In this document: positions 21,820 through 34,700 of the stretch, piece after piece
Layout: every line of letters begins with the position of its first letter
Numbering within the stretch: the first letter of the stretch is position 1
Made by a program: the position numbers and the translations under genes
The notes under the pieces: model-generated
Database searches by the model: none
The model's input: the letters and a program-made list of their open reading frames with translations, nothing else
What the model was told of the DNA's origin: nothing
Assembly: GCF_947623445.1 (NCBI RefSeq)
Contig: NC_135244.1
Location: 6,944,001 to 7,008,000 of the forward strand
Length of the DNA: 64,000 nt
DNA from: Clavelina lepadiformis
Taxonomy: Eukaryota > Chordata > Ascidiacea > Aplousobranchia > Clavelinidae
Direction: 5' to 3'

Positions 21820-24800
21820 TTTCGACGGTTACTAAAACAAATCTCTTATAAAGAAAGGAATAAAAACTTATGATCTAAAACTTCGTGTGTAGATTTCAAT
21901 AAAAGATATTTCATTAAGATTGCTATCAGAAAAATTAATTCTTAATACTATTGTAATAACTAATAACCAAATCAATGCTAGTCCGCGTAATCCAGTTATT
22001 GAATTGCTCAACCGTCGCCCCTGTTAATTTCGTCAAAACAATAATGTCATTGACGAAATAAAATCATAAATACCAGAATAAATCCATCGGTTCCTAAGAC
22101 CGGTGAATAGTTGCATTTCCGCACCCTCATAACAAACTTTTACTTTTTATTCAAAACACAACATCAATGTTGTGTCATCATTGCATTATGATACACATCA
22201 ACTGATTTATTACCTGTTATTTATTACATACACTTACAGTTTCACCTACGCTTCAAACGTTGATCGATAACGCTTTGAAACATAACAACACAACTGACCA
22301 GTAACCAATAACGAAAACAAACTGGAACCTAAACTTTAGCTTCATGCACTGTCATCGAAAAACTGCATATAGGCCTATATTCAATACCATTGTGACCGGA
22401 AATTTATATATAGGACAAACATCGGAAGTAAGTATGTCTTTTCAAAATACGGTCAATGCAAGCGCGCTGAACTGAAATGAATATCCTGAGTTTCTTCTGA
22501 ATTAACATGTAAAATGAGAAAACATACTCCTTTAAAGATAACCTCGTGTTAGACATTCTTCATTCTTTTGACATGCCGAAGGCTGCTGCTGATTGCAAAG
22601 TTTCAAAAAGCTCGCACGAATGTAGTGCAGCTTAGCTTTTTGGTGGACTGTCAGTTATCTATCATCACCTCTGCGCGAAATGAACCATAATTGCCACAAC
22701 AAAAAACCACAAACAGCGTAAACACCACTTAAGAGAGCAGTGAAGCGACTTAAGCATACTCAAGAAGTAAATTTTTGTTCAGTGACCATGTTTTTATTTG
22801 TTTAGTTTGAGATTAATTACATTTCGTTCATCGACAACAATTAAGTTCTTCTGCTGTTTTCGTTGATGCCCTTGAATTTTGAGTTATTTATTTGCATTAT
22901 CAACAAGCGCTTAAGAGTTTCGTCGTTGAGCTGCAACTGATACAGCTATAGTTGCTACACTAACTCAGTTTGAAAATTAGTATGAATCTCTTCTGGGATT
23001 CTTGCCAATCTGCGGCATTACGATCAAAATGTGTTTACTCATACGCTCTAGCACATACGCCCCATCTTTAGTGTGCCAAAGGTTATCTCATTATTCTTGA
23101 GCAATGTTGCCTCCCTGGTGATTATTCGAGATGTTAGCGTATTTGAAGTATAGCTTATTGTATATAAGTACAAAGGAAAGGTTAGTTCTAACTTAAGCAA
23201 GTACGAAACAGCTTTTCTCTCTTTCAAAACAAAGTGGAAGTATTGTACGAGCGTATAAACATAGTATTATTCACTCCAAAAAGTATACACTGCATATATA
23301 TACCTACACACTAAAATCTGAACCCTAAACTATCGTCTGTTTGGCATTTTTTGTAATTCTTCCTGCGTTGTCGCACATGAGTACCTGTGTTGTTTGCTAT
23401 CTTTTAAAGTATATAGTTCTAATTTGTAGTCTTCGTTCAATTTTACCCATGACGCTTAAACCCAGGAAGGTTCAATCATGACGTTGGTTGATCTGTCCTG
23501 AGTTTAATCGTCCTTGGGTTGAGTAGATATGAAACCGTAAATTCCTTGTCTAGGTCAAATTAATATTGTTAAAGTCTTATCATATTTTCCTTGTTGACCT
23601 GTTATTTTCTATATTTTCTACGTAGCATCGTTTCACGTTATCTAAATTCTAAGCAATAAGTTCGCCCTTCCGTGTAACGAATCCAAGTCAAACAAATTGG
23701 GCAAAGAAAAAGGAGTGTTGTTTGCGGACGATGTTTATCATAAAGAAACTAAAGTTTTCTCTGCGCGAGATACAGTGTTGTGCGCAATTATACCGCTATG
23801 TCCTTGGAGCGGGCTTTTACTCTAACTCTTTAAATATGCTGTCCTGGTGCGAAAGTTATTGGATCAATTCACTTTGTCAAGGTTTGTTTATGTTAAATGT
23901 TGACCCATTCATGGTAACCTTTGGCCTACACTTATGGCAGCGTCACTTCATGGTGCCTGAACTTGGACTTCGCAACCTGCTGCAATGGCTACCATTTTAT
24001 TACAATTTACTTTTTTACATAAATTCTAGGTTAACATTTTTTCAATTATTTGAAAAAAGTTTTGCTTGAAAAAAGTAAACGTTTTTGTAGAAACGTATAA
24101 TAGGGCAAAAAGCTTCGCTGCATGTCATTGAACTGCCCTGTTCGCATCTTGGAAAAGTGCGTAAAATAGCCATAAATTCTGGTTTCGAGTGTATCAGCAA
24201 TTTATTTGTAATGGATAACCAAACAGATTCGCTGGTGATCAAACAAGAGTTAGATTTGAATTAGACCCTTTTCATGGTTTTAATCAGCACAAAACGCGGA
24301 ATAGGTTACTGAAGACCCGTGTGACTGGGTGAACAGTTCATAGAAGTTGAATAAAACTTTTTGAAAAGTGAATGAAATCAAAGGGTTTAATGAATAATTT
24401 AGAACTGTCTAAAACAATTTCTGTCTAAAATGAGAGCTTGCGAATGACTGTGCGTATTTGTGTGATATTTTCAACTTTATAGTGTGGTAAACAGCCACAG
24501 TTGTTGTCAGCAGGCAAATCAAACAATATATGTGAATGGGCGCTTGAGCAAATTTTACTCCCAAAAAAGGGTGAATAGTTTGGAAAATCTTCTAAAACGG
24601 TGAATGATTAAACTTATATATAAATGTTTAAGCAAAGTAGGGTGTAGGTTGCCATGAACGAATCTTAACTGAAACAAAACAATAAAACGAACTGGTAGAC
24701 GTTGCTATAACAACGATGACCACTTATTATAAGCAATTTTCGTAAACGAAAAACTCCGATCCTGCATAGGTTCTTACAACAGGCCTGTATGTTGACATCA

Positions 24801-24929
24801 AAAAAGGGTTAACATTGAAGAAAAAGTCGGTCCCGTCGGGGTCGAATATTTACTCACACTCAAGAGGCGTTATGTATTTGGGAATGCTTTTTGAGTGGAG
24901 CAAAAGGTTTTTAAAAGCTTGGTCTAAAA
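21820..24929. other. gene-poor stretch
   Basis: About 3.1 kb upstream of the P450 with no recognised gene. The longest open frame (23722-24069, plus, 115 codons) is rich in aromatic residues and resembles no family I know. No complete mobile element was recognised. Confidence 0.45.
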
Positions 24930-25124
24930 CAGAGATGTCCAACCTGCGGCCCGCGGGCCATAGTGCGGACCGCCTGAGATTTTTATGCGGCCCGCTAGTC
25001 ATTTTCACTCCAAAAGTATGTACTTTATGTACCCATTTTTCTTGAAATTTAATAGGTTTTGCGGCCCTTTCAATTATTTCAAGTGACAATGCGGCCCACT
25101 ATAATAAAAGGTTGGACATCCCTG
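24930..25124 (+). mobile_element. hAT-type MITE, short family, copy 1
   Basis: 195 bp; starts cagagatgtccaacctgcgg, ends ggttggacatccctg; flanked by perfect gtctaaaa duplications (24922-24929, 25125-25132). Internal gcggccc words repeat near both ends. Sibling of the element at 27506-27700 in opposite orientation. Confidence 0.92.
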
Positions 25125-26666
25125 GTCTAAAACTTCTTATTTTACCACCGCATTAAAAGCGCGCAAACGACAAAAAAGTTAAGGTTGTTTTACGCTTCAA
25201 AAAACTGTTTGAAATGAAATATATTCTTATGTTTAAAGTTTTTTAAACATTCAATAGCTGGCTAGTTGCCAAACTATGATGTACAACGACTTTGAACCGC
25301 CGTATACCCGCCTATTATTACGTTGGAGTAAGGTAAAGTATTTCTGATTTGTTGAAAATAGCCAATTAATCTGTTTTTTTTTGTATAAAAGCGGGCTAGT
25401 TAGATGACTTAATAACGAGAAGACCATTCTTCGACCGATTCCCTCCCTCCCGGTTATAACTGACAAGTAGTCGTAAACAAAGAAATGCAAAAAGGCAAAG
25501 AGGCTTATGGCATCAAAAAATTGGTTTCGTAACTATCATTGGGTTAAGTCCTCCCCTCCCAAAAATATATTAGAGTCACACTTTGCCACAATTTCGTCGT
25601 AATTTCAATTTCTTTACACGAATGTGTATGCTTGTGCAGCGTGTTAAAAATTTCCAACTAAGAGCAAAACGCACCTTAAAAAAACTTTGGGGCCTAATTC
25701 GGGATTTAATTGATTTGGTGAGTTAAAAGTAAGGCTCGTTTACAACTCTACTGGTAACTAAATACGCACAAAAAAAAAGGAAAAGTTTCAATTTTAAACG
25801 ATAAAAGTTTTAAAAATCAAAGATATTATTTTTAATCAAGATTACGCACAGTTTTTGTTGTTTTGAAGCATTTAAACTTTAAAGTGAATTTCGCTTTGTA
25901 ATAAAAATATTTGCTCCCGTAAAAATTTTGCGCCTGGGACAATAGCCCCTTTCACCCTGCCTAGTCTTAGCCACTGGCCTTACATTATATTCGATCACTT
26001 CAATAACACGTATAGTTTCACTCCGGGAGTTACAAGTGTTTTTTCTTGCTGAAAGTGATTTCGCATGATTTGGAATCAAATTGCCGTTTCGTATAGGTCC
26101 ATTGTAACCAGAAAGTAAGTAAAACTTTTTTGGGATATATAGTATGGTATCGTTTAATACCTTAATTTACATTATTAACTGTGAATAGCGGTAAGTAGAA
26201 TACTTATAGTCAAACTAGCTGCAACCATTTGTCCGTAAGTATGCCGGCCCAGGCTTGTAATGAGTCTATTATTGCAAGTAATTCCCCAACAGCGACATTC
26301 GGTGCACACTTTTTGCTGCCTACTGGGCCTAGTGCATACCAGTTTTTAAATGTTACTGTCTGGTTCACGAGAAACTTTCCTTCCATAAGCTTACTGGCTC
26401 ACCAGCAGGTTAAAAAACTCCTTGTTTTTTTGATGAGAGGAGAGTGTTCTCTAAAGACAGGCGACACTACTTTTTCTTTTTCACTAAAAAAGGTCACTTC
26501 TTTTCTACTGTGCCCATGAGTCACATCCATGTGGTTTTACAAACCAGGACCAGTACACCAGAATTTTTCTTAGAACTGCACCCCCTGGGATGCAGGTAAA
26601 ACTACTATATCTTGCAATTTGCCTTGAAATGCAGAGCACCCCCTCCAATTGTTAAGTTGTGATATA
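25125..26666. other. no recognised feature
   Basis: AT-rich DNA; a 96-codon plus-strand frame at 26229-26519 has no recognisable domain. Confidence 0.45.
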
Positions 26667-27054
26667 CAGTAGAATCTACTTAATAATCTTCACCTGCTTT
26701 ATATGACCATTTTGGTATGGTCTCCAATTTTGCCATATGAAAATTTCTGCTTACTGTGACCAGTCTTTGGATATTATGACTATTTTTTGATCATTTTTTA
26801 TGTCAGTTATTCACCATAGCAGTGAGAAATGTGCCACTTGTATTCTCAGTTGATATACGGACGTTCATTTTTAAGTTGATGTTTAGTTTTAATGAAATAA
26901 ATAACGAATTTGATGTTTTTGTCATTTTGAGCTTAGCTGTATCGTTCTTAGTGTTGTTATACGGTACTGTAGTAGGTTCAGTTATTGTGACCATTTGGAT
27001 ATTATAACCAAACTGGTCAGTTCCCAAAGTGGTTTGAATAAGCGGAGTCTAATG
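26667..27054. mobile_element. decayed pogo/Tigger-like MITE
   Basis: Left end cagtagaatctacttaat and right end aataagcggagtctaatg are diverged versions of the ends of the element at 2761-3374; TA flanks both sides (26665-26666, 27055-27056). Internal words such as tggatatta and ctggtcag recur. No coding capacity. Confidence 0.7.
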
Positions 27055-27505
27055 TAACTTGACAATCATCAGTTTAACTCAGCAAAATAACAAAATTCTT
27101 TTTCCTGCTCAATTACTGGTATATACTCAATCTTATATCTTCATCATAAAGGGTTCCAGTAAGGGATGTGCTGTGAGGACGATTATTAGGTTTGTGCGAA
27201 TCCGAATATATCATCTCATAGCATTCGACACCAACAAACCCCAAATACATTCGTGTCATCACCAAATGATAGAATTTCATGAAAAAGTTGCCAAATCCTG
27301 CTTTTAACGTGATATAATTGATAAAAATTATGGTCAAATGGTGATTTGAAAAGCAAAATCTTTAATTAGATGTCCTTCAGTAAGAAATGGTGACTCTAGT
27401 TTAGCATAGCTAGTAAAATAGATCATCATTTCTTACCAAAGTTGTTAAATATGTTAGTGATATTGTATTCAGGTTAGCCATTTTTTTATTTGTGTTCGCC
27501 TAAAC
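27055..27505. other. no recognised feature
   Basis: Spacer between two mobile elements; no gene seen. Confidence 0.4.
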
Positions 27506-27700
27506 CAGGGATGTCCAACTTTTTATTATAGTGGGCCGCATTATCACTTGAAATAATTCTATGGGCCGCAGAACCTATTAAATTTCAAGAAAAATGGGTG
27601 CACGAAGTACATACTTTTGGAGTGAAAATGACTAGCGGCCCGCACAAAAATCTCAGGTGGGCCGCACTGTGGCCCGCGGGACGCAGGTTGGACATCCCTG
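27506..27700 (-). mobile_element. hAT-type MITE, short family, copy 2
   Basis: 195 bp, the reverse-complement sibling of the element at 24930-25124: cagggatgtccaac on one end and caggttggacatccctg on the other; flanked by perfect gcctaaac duplications (27498-27505, 27701-27708). Confidence 0.92.
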
Positions 27701-28646
27701 GCCTAAACAATATATTCGATGAATCTATACAAGTTTGGGTTTGTATCGGCGCATCCCGTAGCTTCCAATAAGGATGGATTTGTGACCAAAAAAAAACTTC
27801 ATTGGGTTTCTGTGTGTGTCTTCTCTGTTGACTGCAAATAAATTTTGCATTTGTTTGTGTAAGCATTAATAACAGTTCATCAGTATTTGTCTTTATTTAG
27901 CAAATATAACATAACAAAATTTATTAGATAATTTATGTTTTGCTTTGGTTTCAAAGAGTTTTCAAAGATTGAAGAAAAGGCGATTGAGAGCCTTAATCCG
28001 TTTGCTAAGTAACATTTGTTGTAGGCACGGCTCTGCCTACTTAAATTAAGCCACTCCACGAGAGTTTTCGTTTAAGTTTTCATTTCTCGCTAAAGTCAAG
28101 AAATTTATATGTAACATTGTATTTGGATTCGCCAGGGCAAGTATTTCAGTTAGTTCCAGTATACAAGTACCGGTATTTGTGTTTTCTTGAAACTTTCAAG
28201 TGCTCATGTAAATGATTTTGTATCTGGTCTATTCATAGTTTTTTACTTTGATTATTCATCCTGACAAACTACCAGTAAAGGAGGATACATTCTATGCGCT
28301 TCCATAGCTACTGGTTTTTTTGATCCCATCAAGTTTTGTAAATTTGAACTATGTATTGTATAAAATTACTAAAATCTTGATACTTAGACCTTGCATACAT
28401 GCTATGTGATCTTTTTGTTCGTATGTTATTTGAAGCTTTATGCTAATTCCGTAAAGAAAAACTGAATTGAATTTCAATTGCATTTACTAATTAATATAAT
28501 ATATATTTGTCACCAACTGGTAATCAAAACTTTTGATGACGAGAGATCATCATAGAATTTTTTTAAGTTACAACTGTTAAGAGTTAATACAAACAGAATA
28601 TTTTGAAATATATTTTTAAGTTTTAATTTGTGTTATACAATTACAG
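27701..28646. other. upstream region of the insulin-degrading enzyme gene
   Basis: No gene recognised. Any 5' exon carrying a mitochondrial targeting sequence for the downstream gene would be expected here, but none was convincingly found. Confidence 0.4.
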
Positions 28647-28731
28647 GTGCAATAAGATCTTTATCAATTCAGCTGAAGTGCTATCCACCTTTTGTGACAG
28701 TCTGTTGTTTGTAAATCGTCATAAACCAATC

Positions 28732-31700
28732 ATGTCTCAGTTAGAGCAGTTGCATCAGCAAGGTTTGAGGTATTTATTGGAACTAAAATAACTCAACTCA
28801 GCTTAATATATTATTAATTACTTAAAGTGTTATACAAACAGATACCTCAAACATTTTACGATATATTTATATATATATTTATCATATATTTATTTTGATC
28901 ATTCACCGGTATTTATACATTTATACTAATCATTTTATATTTAAAATATAATACATTTATAAATATAGTCACATGCATGCGACCGTTGTAACTTAAGGTT
29001 TTAGTATCCCATGGTAACCCACATTTCTATAATCTATTAAGTTTACATTGAAAACCACATGTATACCATATTATCATTTATTTTTTTAGTCGACATGACG
29101 ATGTAACAAAGTCTGCATCTGATCTACGCAATTATCGTGGTCTAAAACTTCAAAATGGTATGAAAATTATGCTTGTCAGTGACTCAAACACCGACAAAGC
29201 GGCTGCATCAATGGATGTTAACATTGGTATATAAGTTTTAATCCAGTTTTACATCCTTTTCATTTACTTTTATTTTTATGCACAAATTCATATTTATCCT
29301 ATCCTTGTATTTCCTGATGGCAGAAAATTTAATTTTTTATACATGCTTTCTTTGTGGAAATCCCATGGCCCATGTTATATTTAATGTAATCTGTATGCCA
29401 GTGTATATTTAAAACGTAGTGTTTGACAACGTCTAAAGGTGATTATAGTGTAGAGCAGAAAGCAGTTTGTTCATTCAAGCCCAAACAACAGCATTGATAT
29501 GAAAAAGAAAATGTCGCTTTTGTTTAAGGTTCCATGTGTGATCCTGATGACTTGCCTGGTCTTGCACATTTTTGTGAACACATGCTTTTTCTGGGCACAG
29601 AAAAGTATCCCGATGAAAATGAATACAGCAAGGCAAGTTACGACAACGCATGCTGTTGTTTCTATTTATTTTATAAAATATTATAACATGACACATAATT
29701 TTTTCAGTGTATAAATTTCTCTATTGTATTAAATCATTTTTCCGTTTCTTTCCATTCCACAGTTTATTAATGAGCATGCTGGTTCGTCAAATGCCTATAC
29801 CAGTGGAGAGCATACCAACTATTACTTTGACATTGGACATGACCATCTGAAAGAAATTCTTGATCGGTGACTTATGTTTTATATTAAACTCATCGAACAT
29901 AAGCTTGATATTTCATCTGAGACGGTTTTGGCATAAAGTACTAATTAACTGCTTTTCTTTAAAACAATAACAAATAATAAACCATCGGCAGACAAAGTCA
30001 TGCAAACCTGTATCAAATTTTTATGAATCTCATATTGGATGTTCATTTATTTTATTATAGATTTTCTCAATTTTTTAAGTCTCCTCTTTTTGATGAGAGC
30101 TGTACAAACCGTGAGCTCAATGCAGTTCACTCTGAACATGAAAAGAACATCATGTCTGATGGCTGGAGACTACATCAGCTGGATAAGTCGACAGCAGATC
30201 CTAATCATAAATTTTCAAGATTCTCGACAGGTATCATACTCGTACACCAAGTATATTTAAGCCACGGTTCAAGAATTTTTATTCCTTGTGAACATATAAC
30301 TTTCACCTTGTTCATTTTCTAATAAAATAGTTCTGTTGTTTCTGAGCAAATACGCTTTTTCTCTGCAAGGGACCTCTAAGTTTGTCATGTTAAACTAGGC
30401 AGCAGAGAAACTCTGGATATCATTCCTAAATCGAATGGCATATGTGTCCGAGAAGCGTTGTTAAAATACCACGATAAATTCTATTCTTCCAATGTCATGG
30501 GTTTGGCTGTTCTCGGCAAGGAGTCTTTGGATGAATTGGAAGCCATGGTCACTGATATGTTTAATGGAATTGAAAATAAAAATGTTAGTCCCCTAACATT
30601 TGATTCATCGCCATATAGACAAGAAGAGCTTCAGGTACATAAGATTCTAGTCGTGTATTTACGATCATTTACTTTGAAATTGCTGTAACTTGAAGCGTAG
30701 CAATTTTGTATTTATAAATACAGATACGGATGGATGTTGTACCAATTAAAGATGTTCGAAATTTGGTGCTTTCTTTTCCTATAAAAGATTATACAGATCA
30801 TTATGATTCCTATGTAAGTACCAGGTTATCACAACTTTGCTGTAAAAATTAATTACCTTACGATTCGTATTAAACATGCATTTAATTTTTTTTAACTCTC
30901 AGCCAGGGACATATGTTGGCCATCTGATTGGGCATGAAGGCCCTGGTAGCATATTGTCAAAACTAAAGTGGCAAGGTTGGGTCAACGCATTGAGTGCTGG
31001 TGACCAAGGTGGTGCAAAGGGATATGATTTCTTCAAGATTCATGTTGATTTAACAACAGAGGGATTAAGTAAGGAAATTCTGACATTTTGTTCTTAATTA
31101 TTTTCCTTTATTGGGTATGGCAAGTCATGCATCATATCCTGCAACCTGCATATTGAGATACACTCATCTAATTATTTTTTGTTGAAAAAATTTAGAATAA
31201 TTACTTTCAAATATAAAGTATTGAATGATTTTTTAAATAAATTTATTTAATTGGAGCATTGAAGTGAATCATGGTTCTAGTAACTTTTTTTTGCTTTAAT
31301 GAAGATATTTCAGATCAAGAAAATTTTTTTTTCAGAAATCTTCCATTGTTTGAACTCAGATAGATGTTACGAAATTGTTTCTATTATTTTTAGCTCATTA
31401 CTTTTCCAAACTTGTCATTTCTTATTTAAGTCATTCATTATACCTTGATTTACTTTTTCATTTAGCTCATGTCAATGATATTGTTACCTGCATGTATCAA
31501 TATATTGATATGCTCCGAAAGGTTGGACCGCAGGAATGGATTTTCAAAGAAATACAAGAACTTAACTCCCTAAACTTTCGATTTAAAGGTAGGCTTTGGA
31601 TCTGTTCATGTTTATTGTGATCATTTTTTTACGTTTTTAAATTAGCCTGGCTTGAGAGCTGGCAAAGTTAAACAAACAAGAAATTTCTGCATGGACCCAG

Positions 31701-34700
31701 GCTAAAGGCATTTACTTCATGTTAAATATTAATCAACAAAGCTTTGAAATTTTAATGATATTCAGTCATGTAATATGCAGTTTATGGTAAATTAAATTTG
31801 GTATAGTTGTGTTGAGTTTTACATAAGTTAATTACGTTACGTAATTTACATGGTTGTATTAATAACCTCAAAAGCAATTTACAAACGTTTTTTCATTTGA
31901 AAAACTTATCGTCATTTTTTGCAAGTTACACTTAATTTGTGCCTTTTCAGACAAGGAACGACCAACATCATGTGTATTGAAGTTATCATCAGCAATGCAT
32001 GATTACCCATTGCAAGATGCACTGACTGCTGGTGTACTCTTGAAAGAGTATAGACCAGACCTGATACAGGAATTATTGGATTCACTTTCTCCAAACAATA
32101 TGAGGTACTTAAAGTGGTGGTCTTACTAAGTAGATTTCTTCTACTTTGCCTAATTACTTTCAAAGTAGTTTTAGTTGTTCATGAGTACTTGTACTTTTAC
32201 TTAAGCACTAAGTATCTTAGACCAAGGTAACATACTTAAGCAGGCTTACCAAAACCTGAAGTAGAAAATAACCAGTGTTTTAGTTCAAAGATAAATAATT
32301 TACAATCACATCTGCACATAGCGTTTATATACAGTCTACAACTTGATTTTCATGTACTTCGTGTAACAAAGCTCTGGCAAAGGACAAAAGTAAACTGTCT
32401 GAAACTATCTAACTTCATAAAATTATGTATTTCACTGCAGTTGTATTGCTTTTAGCAAGCTTGTGGTAATTTGTGCTTTCACAACGTCATGCTTAAAAGC
32501 GATGACTACTTAAACTACTTTTCACTAAGTCACAGTTTATAATGTTCTGCTATATACTTCATACTTGAATAGGTTTGAAAAGCAATACTTTAACCACATC
32601 AGGGTACTTATCAGTATGACTAAATAAACAGTTTTATTTTGTATTGATACTTGCTGTGAAATCCTAAAAGAACCACTCTCAAAATTCTTTTTATTGTGGG
32701 TTGGTATGTTAATTCAAACCCCTTGTTATGGTGTTGTTTGAGTGATATTGAACTTATAGATATTATTTTTTCTTCATTTTAAAAATAAAAACGTCTTTAA
32801 AAGTGGCCTTAGTCATGCAATTTTGTCTGCTTGACATAGTGTTCTAATTATTTATGTTTCTAAATAACTTTTTGTTTTTGTAAAAAAGGCTGACAGTTAT
32901 AGCAAAGTCATTTGCTGATAAAGCAACAGAAACTGAGAAGTGGTACGGCACGAAGTACAATATGGCTCAATTACCTTCCAGCCAAATTGATAAATGGAGT
33001 AATGTCCAGCCAAATCCAATTTTTCATCTGCCTGCTCCAAATGAGTTCATTCCAAACAACTTTGAAATTGCTAAACTGCCAAGAAACAGTTCGAATATAC
33101 CAGCTTTTACCAAGGTGTGCTTTGATTTTTCACAACAGTTTTCTCCTTAAAATAATTTGTCTTTTATTAAAACTCTGTATTACAATTCTTTTGTTTTCAG
33201 TCAAACAAAATGACAAACCTATGGTTCAAGCAAGATGATCAGTTTAAGTTGCCAAAGGCATGTCTGCTGTTTGAATTGTTCAGTCCTGTGGCGTATATAA
33301 GTGCGCAGCATGCAAATATGGTGTACCTATTTGTTGGTAAGTATTGCGGCTATTTTTACATTATGCCACCTGTACTTTTGCATGTATACTCCATATTATT
33401 TCTATTATTTCTATTATCGTTGTATGTGTGACATCTTCCAGACGTCAAAGCCATTGGGTCCTGGTTGACGTTTTTTACACGAAGTCGTTAACTTTGGCAT
33501 TAGTAACAAATTTACTAAGGTCACAAGGACTTAACAATCTGTTACTTAATGCAGAGCTGTTTAAAGATGCTTTGAATGAATATGCATATTCTGCTGAGTT
33601 GGCTGGTCTGAAGTACAATCTCAAGAACAGTGTATATGGAGTCCAGGTAAAGCAATGGATGGTGATAAAATGAACAGAATGCAGATTACACCGGCTGGTT
33701 CTTATTTTGTTGATCCACAATTCATGTTGGTATGAATGTAAAATTATGTGGGTGCATAGTTTGGATATTGAAGCAACATAGTGCCACTAATATGGAATTG
33801 CAATCTACCATGAACTGCTATATCCGTCGCGAGTGATTTCTACAAACTGTAAGACAACAACTATACCCCATTTTGACAGAGAACGCAATTTATGTAGTAA
33901 CAATAACGTTTCATTAGATTTTGTTAATATAAAAAGTTATAAATTTGCATTGAATCCTTTTGAGATTACGATATAGATTGTTTAAGATAACCACAATGGT
34001 GGGGTTCTTGCTTAACACTGTTAAAATCTAGTCGGGTGAAGGTCATTGATGATTACCATAGGCAAGAATGCATATTTATGGAAGAGCTAACCTGCTAACT
34101 TTAAATCGCTATTTGTGCATTAGGCTTGCAATATAATTTTTATCTTAGGTGGAAGTAAGAGGTTATCATGACAAGCAAATCGTTCTCCTTGACAAAATCT
34201 TTACAAAAATGGCCACCTTTCAAGTTGATCCAAAACGATTTGCCATCATCAAGGAATTGGTAATTTGTTGGTAACAATTTTCAGTGGAATCCTGCTCTTT
34301 TCAAGCATTTCATGTTTAATAATGAAACTTATTAATATTAAACATTCAAAATATACTTAAAACTTTTTAAAAATGATGCTGTTCAACTTTCCAGTACTTG
34401 AGGGCTTTGAAAAATTTTGAAGCAGAGCAACCCTACATGCAAGCAACTTACTACACTCATGCATTAAAGACTGAGAAGGCCTGGCTGAAATCCGATCTTG
34501 TAAAAGTGCTTCCTGAGCTTACTTGTGAAATGCTTCAGAGTTTCATTGAAGAATTTTTGTCCTATTTACATGTTGAATCTTTAATTCATGGAAATCTTAC
34601 TCGCCAAGGTAGCATCGGTTCCTATTCTAGGATGGAGATCTGGTTGCGTTGAGCTGAATTTTTTGTTTGCCTTAGATGCCATCAAGTTGTCTGATATGGT

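Noticed and set aside
23450-23560. SINE-like words (cttaaacccagg, gtttaatcgtccttgggt)
   Set aside because: Order and spacing do not match the SINE family well on either strand; too weak to annotate.
23722-24069. 115-codon open frame on the plus strand
   Set aside because: Aromatic-rich composition, no recognised domain, no splice, promoter or paralogue support.
26229-26519. 96-codon plus-strand frame
   Set aside because: No domain, no splice partners; composition not distinctive.
22000-28600. LTR retroelements, Polinton-like elements or CRISPR arrays
   Set aside because: No long direct terminal repeats, no reverse transcriptase or capsid-like frames and no regularly spaced repeats were seen here or elsewhere in the window.
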